A stretch of DNA of 64,000 bases from Diphasiastrum complanatum (GCA_029204225.1 CM055100.1:3755089-3819088); one strand, 5' to 3'. Positions 23,213 to 35,379 are shown, numbered from the stretch's first letter. Translations and numbers: made by a program. Notes: generated from the sequence alone by a model not told the origin.

Positions 23213-23549
23213 TACACCATAGATGCAAAAATATTTGGTGCCCACACTATAGGGCTATGCATCCTATTAATGATTGCCCTTCATATCAGTCTATTTACGC
23301 AAATTCCATATAATGATATGAAGAACAACCATCCCAATCTGGACATTCCTTGCCTTATCATGAACACCATCCAAAAAATCCATAAGTACTAGCCATACAA
23401 GATGGCTATGCAATTGCACAAGGGCAAGTCTCTTTTCTGGCTGACCACAATCAATGTCGGTGGTAGTTGGTCTTCTGCAAGACATTTGCAATGATCTCTT
23501 CTTAGCTGCTTCGGTAAGATTATCAAGGTTTGAAAAAATTGAAAATTTC

Positions 23550-24149
23550 TTAGATGAATAATGGGATAGGGAAAAACAAGAAGATGGAAGGTAGAGTGGT
23601 GGTGGTGGCATATGTAGATGGTGTGGACGTAGGAGTGGTGTGGACATAGATGGTGTGGACGTAGGAGTGGTTGAAAAAGAAGACTAATTTCCCAATACTT
23701 GTACTTCCTATTTTCTGAAGGATCTTCGTCGTGACTGGGGTACTTCTTTTAATTTTGGATTGCCCATCTGCCTTCTTAGCCTTGCCTTTTTCGTCTTGGG
23801 TATCATGACCTTGGCTGTCGATTTTGCCACGTTGTTGTTGGCAATGTGGCTGCTCTTGTGGATGCTTGCAAATCCACTCCCCCCCCCCCCTTCCCTTCTC
23901 CCCAAATTTGTTGGTGGGGATGTCGCTGCTAGTATTTAGCATGCGCAAGGTTGGATCGTCATTTGGAACACGTAGTTGAAGCACGGTGAACATTCGGCTC
24001 GACTGAAGATTGATGACCGAATTTTGACTAAATTTTTCACAATTTGCTGCAGTGGACTCGAAGATTAATATCTCAATGATAGACAGGAAATCAACTCTGA
24101 GGTGACATGGATTTGTCAAATTGTCAATATACACAAAACTCCTAAACAC
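23550..24149 (-). CDS. Unidentified antisense ORF inside the gypsy element
   Basis: A 199-residue minus-strand frame runs across the interior of the plus-strand element. The middle (PNDDPTLRMLNTSSDIPTNK) is followed by a Gly-rich run caused by a C-homopolymer at 23878-23890 and a lysine-rich stretch. The C-terminal part is low complexity Thr/Pro/His. Some plant gypsy lineages carry antisense ORFs, but I see no motif that identifies this one, and chance is possible. Confidence 0.25.
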   Translation of the reverse strand: MFRSFVYIDNLTNPCHLRVDFLSIIEILIFESTAANCEKFSQNSVINLQSSRMFTVLQLRVPNDDPTLRMLNTSSDIPTNKFGEKGRGGGEWICKHPQEQPHCQQQRGKIDSQGHDTQDEKGKAKKADGQSKIKRSTPVTTKILQKIGSTSIGKLVFFFNHSYVHTIYVHTTPTSTPSTYATTTTLPSIFLFFPIPLFI

Positions 24150-24539
24150 TCAACAAGGTGATCAAGAGATAAATAGATGAATGATAATTTATTCTTGACA
24201 TACTCAACAATTATGACTCTTGTTTAATGGCTATTCCTCATGTCAAAAATGAAGTAAAATCAAATCTAAAAAAAATACATTTGATCACAAGAAAAGAACA
24301 CTTTAAGGATACATAGAAAATCAATCACATAAAAAATGATAAAAATAAACAAGGAAATATACCATCTTTACGAAGAGTTGATAACAGTAGGGCACTTGTC
24401 GAAATAATAATGTCATTCATCAACATTGGTAGGCCACTTTGAGAATTGCAATTTTCCATTGTTCATGAGAGTGATAGAAAAACTCAGATATGCCCTTGTC
24501 AAAAACAAGACAGGATTGTTAACACTAAATGTATGTAAG

Positions 24540-24742
24540 ATCTAGCTTGGAATGCATGGAAGGAGAAGAGCCAAGAAGTTGAGGAGGAAAGGAAGAAACT
24601 TAAGCAACAGATGAGTCAGATCGATCTCGATCAAAAGAAACTCTCTGGAGCAATGATTGTTGAATCCCCCTCCTGTGAAGCCCGAAGAGATCCAAAAGTA
24701 ATGGATCAAGGGAAGAAAGAGCTGCAGAAAAGAAAAAGATGA
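24540..24742 (+). CDS. Lys/Glu-rich coiled-coil fragment
   Basis: The plus frame from about 24543 reads AWNAWKEKSQEVEEERKKLK and goes on for about 65 residues to a TGA at 24740. It has heptad-like spacing of Leu/Ile/Val. It may be the end of a longer element protein whose upstream part is lost. It ends 175 bp before the 3' LTR. Confidence 0.35.
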
Positions 24743-24914
24743 AGACAACAGTGAGCCTGCACAAGTAAGCTCCTCACCAAGTAAGTGGTGGTCAAAGCTC
24801 AACACTACAAGGGTCTAAGGTTGCAACTGTAGCATTATCAATTCCTTCACCCTTCCACCAAGCCAATCCACCTTCCAGAACCCTTTTCCACCTTCTAACC
24901 GAATGTTCGTATGA

Positions 24915-26007
24915 CGTTGGCTGATTTTGACGAATCCCCAAGATACTCAGCCAAAGCTCCCCAAGAGCACATCTCACCTTAGACCGAAGAGGTGAATAAA
25001 GAATGAGAGCCGAGGAATGCTAGTTAAGAATGACAAGTAGAAACTGTGTGAGCCTCATGGTGAATCTCGAAAGATGGAATGACCATGTAGGAACTAGTAT
25101 TTTTAGGTGTTTGTAATAAATGCAAGTAGACCCCTCTTAGAAAAGTAGAGTGAGCCACCTTTTGATGGTGACCTCTAGTGGAGAGGATAATTCCACTTGT
25201 AAATTGTGTAATTTGGAATTGCACTAGGATGCCACCTGAGGAGCTCTTTTGCGTATTTAAGAGGCTTCCCCTTTGTAGCAGGGAGCCCTTTGTGTAATGC
25301 ATCTACTCCATGTCCTAATGAGAATAGCCTCCACAAGTTTGGTGCATCCTTTGAGCTCCTTGATCATTCTTTTTCTTGAGTGATGCATTTATGATCTTGC
25401 CCTTCCATTCCTTGCATGTGGTTGTGGATTTGGTTGTGGATTAGTTTTCTTGTTTTGTGGAACTAGCATGGATAGATTTCCTATTTTTTGTGGATTAAAG
25501 TAGGAATCAGAACCATTTAGAATGAGATTGTAGTTTAGTTCTTGCAAATCTTGTGACATCCCATTTCTTGATGTTCTTGGATTTCCAAGAATCAAGAAAT
25601 GTGTGTTTCTTGATTCTTGGACCTTCAAAATGTTGTCTAGTCTAGTTTCTTGCTTCCTGTTTGTGGATCGATGCATGTAGATTAGTTTTTAGCTTCTATT
25701 TATCTATTCAAACTTGCTTTTGTAGCAGTTAGAAGTCAGATTTTGTTTGATATTGAACTGAGATGCACGCTGATTTCTTGTCTGAATGCGTTGATTTGCA
25801 TGTTGGGTTTTGAGTGCATGTGAATATGGTTAAAGAGAGTGTTTTCTGAAAAGCAAGACAAACTACAACGAATATCAATCTCTTCTGCCTGATCTGGGCA
25901 ATGAAACAAGAAAGGTAAATGTCAAGAAATGCTCACAGACTCTGCTAATAGGCAGAACAAGAAACGTAATCTGTAAACAAGATTCTAATCAAAGGAATCT
26001 GCCGAGA
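24915..26007 (+). repeat. Gypsy 3' LTR
   Basis: 1093 bp, matching the split 5' LTR. Its first base is C instead of T (CGTTGGCTGA) and its end is GCCGAGA instead of GCCAACA. The ATAGC duplication follows. Confidence 0.9.
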
Positions 26008-26012
26008 ATAGC
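26008..26012 (+). repeat. Target-site duplication of the gypsy element (right)
   Basis: ATAGC, paired with ATAGA at 13047-13051. It is part of the copia codons for Val-Gly-Tyr-Ser. Confidence 0.7.
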
Positions 26013-26695
26013 CAACAAAAGTACCTTTAAATTAATTAGCATATTTTTTCTTCCTTACTTCTAAAGGAATGTAAACATAACGAATACATCCAAAAACTTT
26101 TAAATATTTTACATTTGGCTTTCTACCAATACAAAGCTTCAAATGGTGTGATTCCACCAATGGCACTATTAGGAAGCCGATATATCACATAAAAAACTTG
26201 CACATGTAATGGCATCTCCCCAAAATGAAATGGGTAGAGAGACATCTTATCTCAAAGCTTTAACACATTCACATAAAGATATATTATTTCTTTCGGCCAC
26301 TCCATTTTGTTGGGCGGTGTAAGTGCATGTGAATTCTCTCTTAATGCCATTAGCCTCACAAAAATCTCTCATGCTATTGGAGATGTACTCTCCTCCATTA
26401 TCACATCTTAACACTTTGATGCTAGCATTAAAATGCTTTTCCACAAGAGATTTAAACTTTACAAATGAATCATACATAGGCTTTTCTTACACAAAAATCT
26501 TGAACAACCATCCATGAAGGTTACATACATAGAAGCTCCACCATTAGAAACATGAGAAAAGGAGTGTACATCGGGGTGTATAAGATCAAGAGGTGAGGAA
26601 GATCTATCCATAGATCTCTTGAATGGTTGCTTATGTGTCTTGGATAGACCACAAGCTTCACAAAGATTGCCACACTTGGATATGGATACCACCTA
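26013..26695 (-). pseudogene. Ty1/copia integrase, continuation of 12460-13046
   Basis: From 26695 down there is the integrase zinc region (CGNLCEACGLSKTHKQPF), the core (IHPDVHSFS, YVTFMDGCSRF, VLRCDNGGEYIS, YTAQQNGVAERNN) and then KVFGCIRYVYIPLE...KGTF, cut at 26013 by the gypsy insertion. Frameshifts occur near 26460 and 26250. It belongs with the reverse transcriptase start at 12460-13046 on the other side of the 13-kb insertion. Confidence 0.88.
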
Positions 26696-26713
26696 GACCA
26701 CACCCACAACCAT

Positions 26714-26884
26714 GGCTTTGATACCATGTGAAAAGTTTTTACACTTGGTGCATGTGGTCGGCGGGCTAAGGATTGTGAACCTAGGACCTCCGCCATTCTG
26801 GTGGGGTGCTCTACCACTGAGCTACCCGTCCATTTGTGTTCCTAGAGTGTTGTGCAAGGGCTATATCCTTGACACTTTCTAACA
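26714..26884 (-). mobile_element. tRNA-like sequence in a short LTR-like unit (SINE or TRIM candidate)
   Basis: On the minus strand 26831-26757 reads like a tRNA. It has a GGACGGG acceptor strand, TAGCTCAGTGG (A box, 26824-26814), a perfect GCTC/GAGC D stem, a GGTTCACAATCC B-box-like T arm (26781-26770) and CCCGCC closing the acceptor. It lies in a 158-bp stretch (26884-26727) that starts TGTTAGAAAG and ends TTTCACA. That is followed at once by TGGTATCAAAGCC, a near match to the initiator-tRNA primer site. This is the layout of an LTR plus primer site. No second LTR is seen, so it is truncated or a SINE next to a chance match. Confidence 0.5.
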
Positions 26885-28154
26885 AAAAATTGGCCTAATC
26901 ATCTACTAACATGTGTGCATGGGGAAGAAAAGTCAAAGTACCTCCCAAACTCAAGATTAAGGCCTATTGACTATTCAAACTCTTCATAAATGAATTAAAA
27001 AGATTATGGCTACCCGCCACAAATGGGAACATGCTTCACACATTTGGTATCTCACTATGTACATGATATTGCAAAAGATCAAGCTAGATTTTGCCTATTT
27101 TTCACACTCCTCAAAAACTAGCTTAATGAGATACTAGATCAAACAAAAAACTTGAGATACTTCTTGAATGGATTCTTTGGTATGAATATGATGTAAAGAC
27201 TAGCCAAAGGACATTTGGTTGCCGCCAATTCACCATTTCCATGAGAGAATATAAACTTGCTCAAGGATATAAGTGTCCTTTTTGGAAGATTCACTTAATC
27301 TCATGAGAAGATCACAAATTGCCTCACAAAATAAAAAAAAACATGATTTTTCACACTCTGAATTACTATTTTATTCTTGCTCTTACAAGATCCAAGAGCA
27401 TAAATTTGATGTCACAACCACTTGCTTTCTAAATGATTTAGAACCTGATCTAAGCCATTAATGAAATGAGATATGTCCATACAAGAGGCATCATACAAAA
27501 CTAGCATTGCCTCACTTGAAATTTGAGATGTAGAAATCTCATCAAATCAAGATGGTACATCAAATAATAGAAGAGAAGCAAAAGTGGATTAGATACCACC
27601 TGAAAGTTTCCCCTCTTTCCCATGAGTTGTGAGCCACATAGACTCGGCCTTGCCTCTTGAAATTCTCCTTGACACCATGAGTTGGGATGACTCCTCAAAG
27701 CCTTGGCCTTTCTCCATCATGCTCTTGGATTGTTGGTATATATGAGGATCTCACCATCATCCTCTTGATAGAGATGAGATTTTCCTTACTCCTTACATGC
27801 AAAGGAATATTAACAAAGTATATGGATCTAAAGATCCCCAAAGTATCACCTAATGCAATCTTCCTATCAAGCATCATTGATAAGAGATGCATCCAATTAA
27901 AGTCTTCAATGAAGGAATCACATAAAAAAGTACCATATTTGCTTCTACTTGATGAAACAAAATCATCCAAATGAACAAGACGACAAAATTGATGAGCAGT
28001 AGAACACCTTGGCAATAACTCTCAAAGTGCTTTTGCAAAAGCACCATCTTCACGAGCCTTACCATCATGGAACATAGATTGAGGTAACCTCCTTGAGATG
28101 ATCCAAACTCCTCTTGACCACACTTCCACAAGGATTAGTTTCCAACTTGAAAAG
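26885..28154. other. Degenerate sequence, no clear gene
   Basis: Several minus-strand frames of 65-106 residues overlap here (for example 27695-28015) but change frame often. I could not match them to copia or gypsy domains. It is probably decayed element DNA between the copia integrase relic and the gag fragment at 28155. Confidence 0.4.
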
Positions 28155-28483
28155 ATTTTCACATCTAGTCCCTCTTATGGTTGATACACAAGAATCGGTG
28201 GTCTCTGTTGTTGTTTGGCTCGATTAACCAGGTTGAATGCACATTGAAAAGATTCATGATCAGATCTATTGCAGAACACACATCTAGACTGATATTGTGT
28301 TTGAAAATGACCCTTATTCAGACATTCATTCCCAGTGTGATTTCCCCTACAAAAAGAACACCGCATGCCCTCTCTTCTTGGGTATGTATTTTGGGTTTGA
28401 AGATCTCTTAAGGTCTTTTGGATTTCATCTAACTGACTCTTATAGACTTTATTTATTTTTCCAAACTCATCCTGCATATTCAC
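28155..28483 (-). pseudogene. Retroelement gag fragment with two zinc knuckles
   Basis: The minus frame has an N-terminal Gln/Lys helix-like part. Two Cys/His knuckles follow: CSFCRGNHTGNEC (spacing C-2-C-3-H-4-C) and CVFCNRSDHESFQC (C-2-C-4-H-4-C). Two tandem knuckles differ from the single knuckle of the copia elements in this window, so another element family is likely. No pol follows. Confidence 0.65.
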
Positions 28484-28559
28484 AATGCGTGATCTTTCTG
28501 TAATTCGTTGTTCAACAATTCCTTCAACAGGACGTTCCCTTCTTTGTTCTCTTAAATTA

Positions 28560-29113
28560 TTTCCGTGGTTAACGAATAGCTATGTCTAGTGTATTCAAGA
28601 TGGTAGATCTAGGACCTCTTAAGTTCATACTTGGTGGACTCAGATTTTGCAAGTGATAATTTGGATAGAAAATCCATAAGTGCTTTTGCTAAATACTTAT
28701 GTGGAGGAGTTATATCTTGGCTTTCAAAAAATAAAGATACCATCTCTCTATCCTCATGTGAAGCTGAGTACAAGGCATTGGCATCAACCACCAAGGAGAT
28801 CCTATGGCTCAAGAGACTTTTGGAGGAGCTCCCTATGATCAAGGCCGAGGAGATTCCATTCATTTATTGTGATAATCAATCATCACAACAAATTTCCACC
28901 AATCCTATATTCCATACTTGAACTACGCATATTGAGATTGCACACCATTTTGTAAGGGAGAAGGTGCAAGCCAAGGAGATCAAGCTTCTTTATGTATCAT
29001 CATCCGAATGTGTTGCTGATATTTTGACTAAACCATTGCCAAAGGACTCATTTATAAAGTTGAGATATGCACTTGGTGTTGTAAATAGATGTACACTAGA
29101 TTTGCCAAGCTAG
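28560..29113 (+). pseudogene. Ty1/copia RNase H and C-terminus
   Basis: Plus-strand frame with DSDFASDNLDRKSISAFA, GGVISWLSKNKDTISLSSCEAEYKAL and IYCDNQSSQQISTNPIFH. After a stop at 28921 it continues HIEIAHHFVREKVQAKEIKL and CVADILTKPLPKDSF, ending at a TAG near 29111. This is the C-terminal third of copia pol. A purine tract (TTTTGAGGAG) and LTR start follow. Confidence 0.9.
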
Positions 29114-29124
29114 ATTTTGAGGAG

Positions 29125-29768
29125 TGTTAAAACTGTCAAATTCTAGCTTTTGATCTATGATTATTTGTACATAAATTGATCCCACACGTGTGGAGACTGT
29201 TCCCACTTGTTGATGGTAGTCTTAAATGCATTTATTTTTAGTTAGATAGAAAAAGTCTTGATTGAAACAAGTGTGAACTAGTGAAAAGCTAGTCAAGTAG
29301 GAAATTGCCATTTGGCACCATTTTACTAGTTGATCAAGCATTCCCATGTGAATAGTGGATGGTTCCCACATGTGTACATATCTGGAAAATATCAGTAGCT
29401 TATCAAAAGGGTTGATTTTGTAAGTTCCTAGAAGCTAGGAAAATTACCTCAAATCAAGGAAAATCACGGTGAGGCAATGGCATCAAGTTAGGAATCAAAG
29501 AGGTGGGGGCTCATCTAGCGTTGATTGGTGAATCTGAAGTGATGTGGCCCACACATGTCAGGCCTACTAAGTCAACATATCAGTTCAAAATGTGCTTGAT
29601 CTATATATAGATCATCATTGTTAATATGAAATTTCATGAGAGATCTTGATTTTGAGACAAATCCATGTTATTTTCACTATTTGTGTTTTGATCTTTTGCA
29701 TTGAATGCTATCCATAGATAATTTACTTCACTCTCTGTCCATTGTCCATATAGTGATAGGTTTTTACA
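29125..29768 (+). repeat. Probable 3' LTR of the preceding copia
   Basis: It starts TGTTAAAACTG right after the purine tract GATTTTGAGGAG, and contains a TATA-like CTATATATAGATC at about 29609. The right end is uncertain. GGTTTTTACA at about 29768 is a candidate, since it would roughly mirror the start. No partner LTR lies in the window. Confidence 0.5.
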
Positions 29769-29953
29769 CGTGTGAGGCCACACATCCATTAGCTTGATCA
29801 ATTTACATGTTGTACTTGCTAGTTAAGTGCATAAAATTGATCTAGATCAAGATCCAAACATTAGACAACACGTCTTGTGGATTGATTGTAGATCCATTCT
29901 TGGTCCTAAATTCAGAAAATTCAAAATGTCAAGTGTGCATCAACCTTTGAGAC

Positions 29954-30540
29954 TCACATATGATGAAAAGGGTAAGCAAATTTTTGGTGGTGTCCTTGAT
30001 CTTCTTTCTTGCTCCATCTCTCATGTTGTGGTGTCCTTGGAGTTGTGTACTCTCTCTTGATCCCATGCTCATCACAAAAAGCCGTGAACTTGGTAGATAT
30101 GTGCTCTCCACCATTGTCCCTCCTCAAGCACTTGATCTTTGTGGAAAATTGGTTCTCCTTTGCATTCTTGAACTTAACAAAGACATCATACACTTCATCT
30201 TTGCTCTTTAGTAGATAGATCCAACAAAATCTACTAAAATCATCAATGAAAGTTACATACATCTTAGCTCCACTATTGTTAGTTGTAGTAATTCCATGAA
30301 TATCTGAATGTACAACTTGAAAAGGCTTTGTAGATCTAGTATAAGGTAGTCTATGTGACTTTGACAAAGCACAAGACTCACAAACATGATTGATGCTAGT
30401 TAAGGATCTTGGAAGACCAATCACAACTTGCTTTCTAGCCATTACCTCCAATGACTTGTAGTTGAGATGCCCCATCCTCTAATGCCAAACCTCTTGAATA
30501 GGTATTTGTGTTGAAATTGAAAAAATCATATATCTTGACT
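29954..30540 (-). pseudogene. Ty1/copia integrase fragment
   Basis: A minus-strand frame of 173 residues holds MGHLNYKSLEVMARKQVV, the zinc half CESCALSKSH, and core phrases VVHSDIHGI, YVTFIDDFSRFCWIYLL and LRRDNGGEHIS. Its upstream neighbour in copia order is the gag-protease at 31249-32110, from which it is separated by about 700 bp of non-copia sequence. The C-terminal half of integrase is missing. Confidence 0.88.
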
Positions 30541-31248
30541 TTAGGCTTGCTACAAACTTTTTACTATGCAAGTATCTTGTTTCATAATATAAATGCCAAA
30601 TTTGGCCTAGATGGAACTCGAGCTATATGGATTTCTCATGTCTAGTTGGTAGCATACAACTTGCATATAGATTGTAGACTTGGAATTGGCAATTATATGC
30701 TTATAGATACTCATGGCATATCACATGCATTTATTGTAAGTGATCTATAGGGACATGCATGGCATGCACAAAGTGAAATGGACACATGCATGATGATTTG
30801 TACAATTCTAGTTAGAAATAGGACACTTGGTAAAAGTAGGTAGAGATACATGCATGAGATGTGACAAATGTCACTTAGACTATAATTTTCACTTTAGATG
30901 TGATTGAAAGGTGGATGGATGTGGTTCTACCTCGAGCTACCTCAAACTCCATAAATATGTGTAGCTATTCTCATAATCTTTGATGAAGAACCAAGCTTTG
31001 TAGCTATTCCATGCCATTTTGGATCAACACCATTATTTGATTGAATATCTCTCTCTCTTTCTCTCTCTAACTCGTGTTGAGGCTAATGCTCATACACTAA
31101 ATTCTTGTAATTTTGCTCATTTGTAATCAAAGCTATCATTCTCTAATTCTTAGCATGCTAGATTGTGGTTAAGCCATTAAATTCTGTACTAGATCTTGCT
31201 ATTCAATCTCGAATCAGTTTTTTGTGCTAATCATAAAGCTTAATAAGA
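30541..31248 (-). repeat. Insertion between copia protease and integrase, shared with 63535-63993
   Basis: From the protease end (CCAGA then TGTTCACACGTGTGGG) the sequence departs from copia. It matches the plus-strand DNA downstream of the protease at 63.5 kb for about 450 bp, including GAGAGAGAAAGAGAGAGA-type repeats and CTCGAGGTAG. It starts with TG and may be an LTR. Its far end is not clear. Confidence 0.65.
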
Positions 31249-32110
31249 TCAATCACCTTTGTGGATCATTCCCACACGTGTGAACATTCTGGAAATTTTG
31301 TCAATTTGCTCACTTGTCACACATCCAACTTGGTTAGCAATAACACAAGCATCTAGTTTGACTAACTTCCCTTGCCTTTTACCTTTTGCAATCAAGACAT
31401 CCTTCCTTTTGATCATACAAGCATTTCCATCAAACTCAAACTTAAGACCATTGCATAGCATTTGACTCACACTAAGTAAATTCTTGGTAATGGAAGGTAT
31501 GAACAAAACATCCTTCAAATGAACATTCCTATTTGTAGAGAGAGAAATAGGAACTGTGCCAATCCCTTTGATTGCACACTCACCATCATTGGTCGTGTAG
31601 ATCACCTTCTTGTCATCTTCATATGCCAACAAAAAAGTGAAGTACTCTTTGTGAAAAGTCATGTGTGAGTTTGCACCACTATAAATCCACCATGGATCTA
31701 GATCTCTATCATTTGCAAGCATACACGAAGACATCACAAAAGCATCATCATTTGAGTTTTGAACATCCAAACCATCTTCATCATGAGTAAGATTACCTTG
31801 CTTGTCTCCTTGATCTATTTTCTTCTTGTGGCACTCACTTGCAAAGTGTCCTTTGATGCCACAATAGAAGCACTTTAGCTTTGACCTATCTTTTTTTTTA
31901 CCATTTGAAGAAGCCTCCCCTTGATCTTGCCCTTTAGACCACTTACTTTTGATTTTGCCCTTGAATTTCTCCTTGATGAACATAGCCTCCTCTCCAACTT
32001 GAGATGTTGATGTAGATCCACCTCTTGCTTGAAGCATATATTCTTCATTGATCAAGATCTCTTGAAGATAAATCAAACTTGGCAAAGTTCTTTGAATGGC
32101 AAGACTTTGG
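31249..32110 (-). pseudogene. Ty1/copia gag C-terminus and protease with Tyr-Ser-Gly
   Basis: An open minus frame of 278 residues starts at 32085. It contains the end of the gag helical domain, a basic linker, a CCHC knuckle (CFYCGIKGHFASEC), then the protease with WWIYSGANSHMT, where the catalytic Asp is Tyr. The gag-pre-integrase region (DVLFIPSITKNLLSVSQM) leads into a terminal tail RMFTRVGMIHKGD encoded by inserted DNA. The protease part and its tail recur at 63089-63534. Confidence 0.88.
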
Positions 32111-32115
32111 TGTAT

Positions 32116-33260
<1,145 letters not shown>

Positions 33261-33344
33261 GACAAATAGTTAGTGCCCACACACACACACACACATGCAG
33301 TTTCAAACCAAGGCACACATGTGTATACATTTTTGTTCAAACCT

Positions 33345-33695
33345 ATTTTAGCTTTTTCCTTTGGAAATGGGTGATATTTTGCAGGTAGAGCATGACATTT
33401 TTGCTGGCACAACGTGACATTTTTTACAGCAAACACACATTCTCTCTCTAAAATACTTTTATACTATACTAGTTGCTTGTGTCCGTCGATGACGGGCAAT
33501 GGGCACTTACCCACAAAAAGTGTTTATATATTTTTGGAGGCTGTGTTTTTTTTATCATTTTTTAAAAACCTATTTAGCTTTTCCTTTTGCAAATGGGTGA
33601 CATTTTTTGCGGGCAGAGCGTGACATTTTTGTCGGCACAATGTGACATTTTTTACGACAAACACACATTCTCTCTCTAAGATAGTTTTATACTAT
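33345..33695 (+). repeat. Duplicated segment of about 125 bp
   Basis: Two copies (about 33345-33472 and 33573-33697) share TTTAGCTTTTTCC, GCATGACATTTTTG, GGCACAA, GTGACATTTTTTAC and ACACACATTCTCTCTCTAA. The first copy ends exactly at the CTAG that begins the foldback element below. Confidence 0.7.
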
Positions 33696-34289
33696 ATAGA
33701 TAGATAGATACATAAATATACACATACACATACACACCTAGACATATGTATACATATACACACACATACACATTGTTACGTCCAGGGAATAATTCATGAC
33801 ATGGATAGCCGATCACTCCAATATATGTGGTTATTAGATATGCCTTGTCATTCCAGACTTGGTCGGTAAAGTAATTAATAATCAGATGAGGGCCCAGACC
33901 TATAATTGGACATAGGAGCACTTGCATGGTGTCTGACTGCTATAATGCATGAATAGGAGGTCATTTGCTATTCCAGGTTGCATGGGGATCTTAAGAGAAA
34001 TATTCTCTCCTCATGAGAAAAAATATATACTAGTGGAAACTCGCCCGTCTACTACCTATTGGATTTTCTGATCCTTGTAGCCAGGATCCCCTCCTCTCTT
34101 GCATTCATTCACCATGGCATGGGGTGAAGTGGTTAGGGTATTGACTAGCCATTTTCTGTTGGTTGAGTGGTTTTGCTCCACATGTCCTTTTGGTTGCATG
34201 CAATAGAATCTAGTCGGATCTTCGATCTTTACAGTGGTACACATACACACCATTAGCCGCCCACGCCATCGGCGGACACACTATGCTAG
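33469..34289. mobile_element. Foldback element with hairpin-bearing CTAG ends
   Basis: The left end is CTAG, 10 bases, then a perfect hairpin CCGTC-GAT-GACGG (33483-33495). The right end, read on the minus strand, is CTAG, 10 bases, then the hairpin CCGCC/GGCGG (34257-34275). The ends resemble each other (TGTGTCCG(T/C)CGATG(A/G)CG). Hairpin plus 10-12 bases plus CTAG is also the hallmark of Helitron 3' ends, but here it occurs inverted at both ends of an 821-bp unit. The unit holds microsatellites and no gene. Confidence 0.5.
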
Positions 34290-34293
34290 TATA

Positions 34294-34295
34294 TA

Positions 34296-34347
<52 letters not shown>
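34294..34347 (+). repeat. (TG)n(TA)n microsatellite
   Basis: TG repeats pass into about 20 TA repeats. Confidence 0.95.
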
Positions 34348-34350
<3 letters not shown>

Positions 34351-34548
34351 TAGAGAGTGAGTGTAAGGGTGTTGGTAACCCACTCTACTCTTTCTATGTC
34401 ACGCCTAGACTACTCTCCCTCAAACCTAGACTACTCTCCCTCAAAAGGTTCATAAAAATTACACACACTCTTTCAAAAGGTCGATTATGGAAGTATCACT
34501 CTTTTGATTACAGTAACAACGATAGTCGGGTCAGAGGCTGTCCGCCGC

Positions 34549-34860
<312 letters not shown>

Positions 34861-35181
34861 AACTCACATTAGCTTGATTCCAGTTTTCTGATAATCAACA
34901 ACATATACACACTTGGGAAAGATCACACAGAAAGCCCACATCCAAGATCCAACAACCCAACAAATTTTCTCACTCCAGACTAGAAAACACTCGCAATACA
35001 AGGATCACCCACAAAGCCTGTCGCGATACAAGGATCAACCATACTACCGCAATTGCAAATCACAGTGACGCTATATCAACAAGGCATCCACATTATCAAT
35101 CACCCAGGTGTCCTTTGTATTTTGGGACCACCTACAGGAGCATAATGTCCATCCAATTTTTTCTTTCTCAAGAATCTATCA

Positions 35182-35271
35182 TTCTCTCTCCTCTCTCCGA
35201 TAGAATTCACTTTCTCTCTCCTCTCTCCGGTGGAATGCACGTTCTCTCTCCTCTCTTCAGTGGAATGTGCA
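35182..35271 (+). repeat. Tandem repeat, 30-bp unit, three copies
   Basis: Units begin TTCTCTCTCCTCTCT at 35182, 35212 and 35242, with a variable second half (CCGATAGAATTCAC, CCGGTGGAATGCAC, TCAGTGGAATGTGC). Confidence 0.9.
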
Positions 35272-35379
35272 TGTGCTATGTGGCAGCCCGTCATTGGCTT
35301 TCCACATCCACATTCCTAACGTAAAAAAATTTGCAAAAAAAAAATGGCAAAAATCCAGAAAAAAAAAAAATGGTCCACG

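Larger units (their letters stand above)
13052..26007 (+). mobile_element. Ty3/gypsy-type LTR element, internally deleted, with a nested copia in its 5' LTR
   Basis: LTRs lie at 13052-20806 (split by the copia 13460-20038) and 24915-26007. The 5' LTR starts TGTTGGCTGA and ends CTGCCAACA, followed by TTTGGCCCCGTTGCTGC, close to the plant gypsy primer site. A 5-bp target duplication flanks the element. The internal region is only 4.1 kb. It contains a repetitive leader, a gag relic and a coiled-coil-like frame, but no protease, reverse transcriptase or integrase, so the element is a non-autonomous derivative. It sits in the integrase-to-connection part of an opposite-strand copia. Confidence 0.85.
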
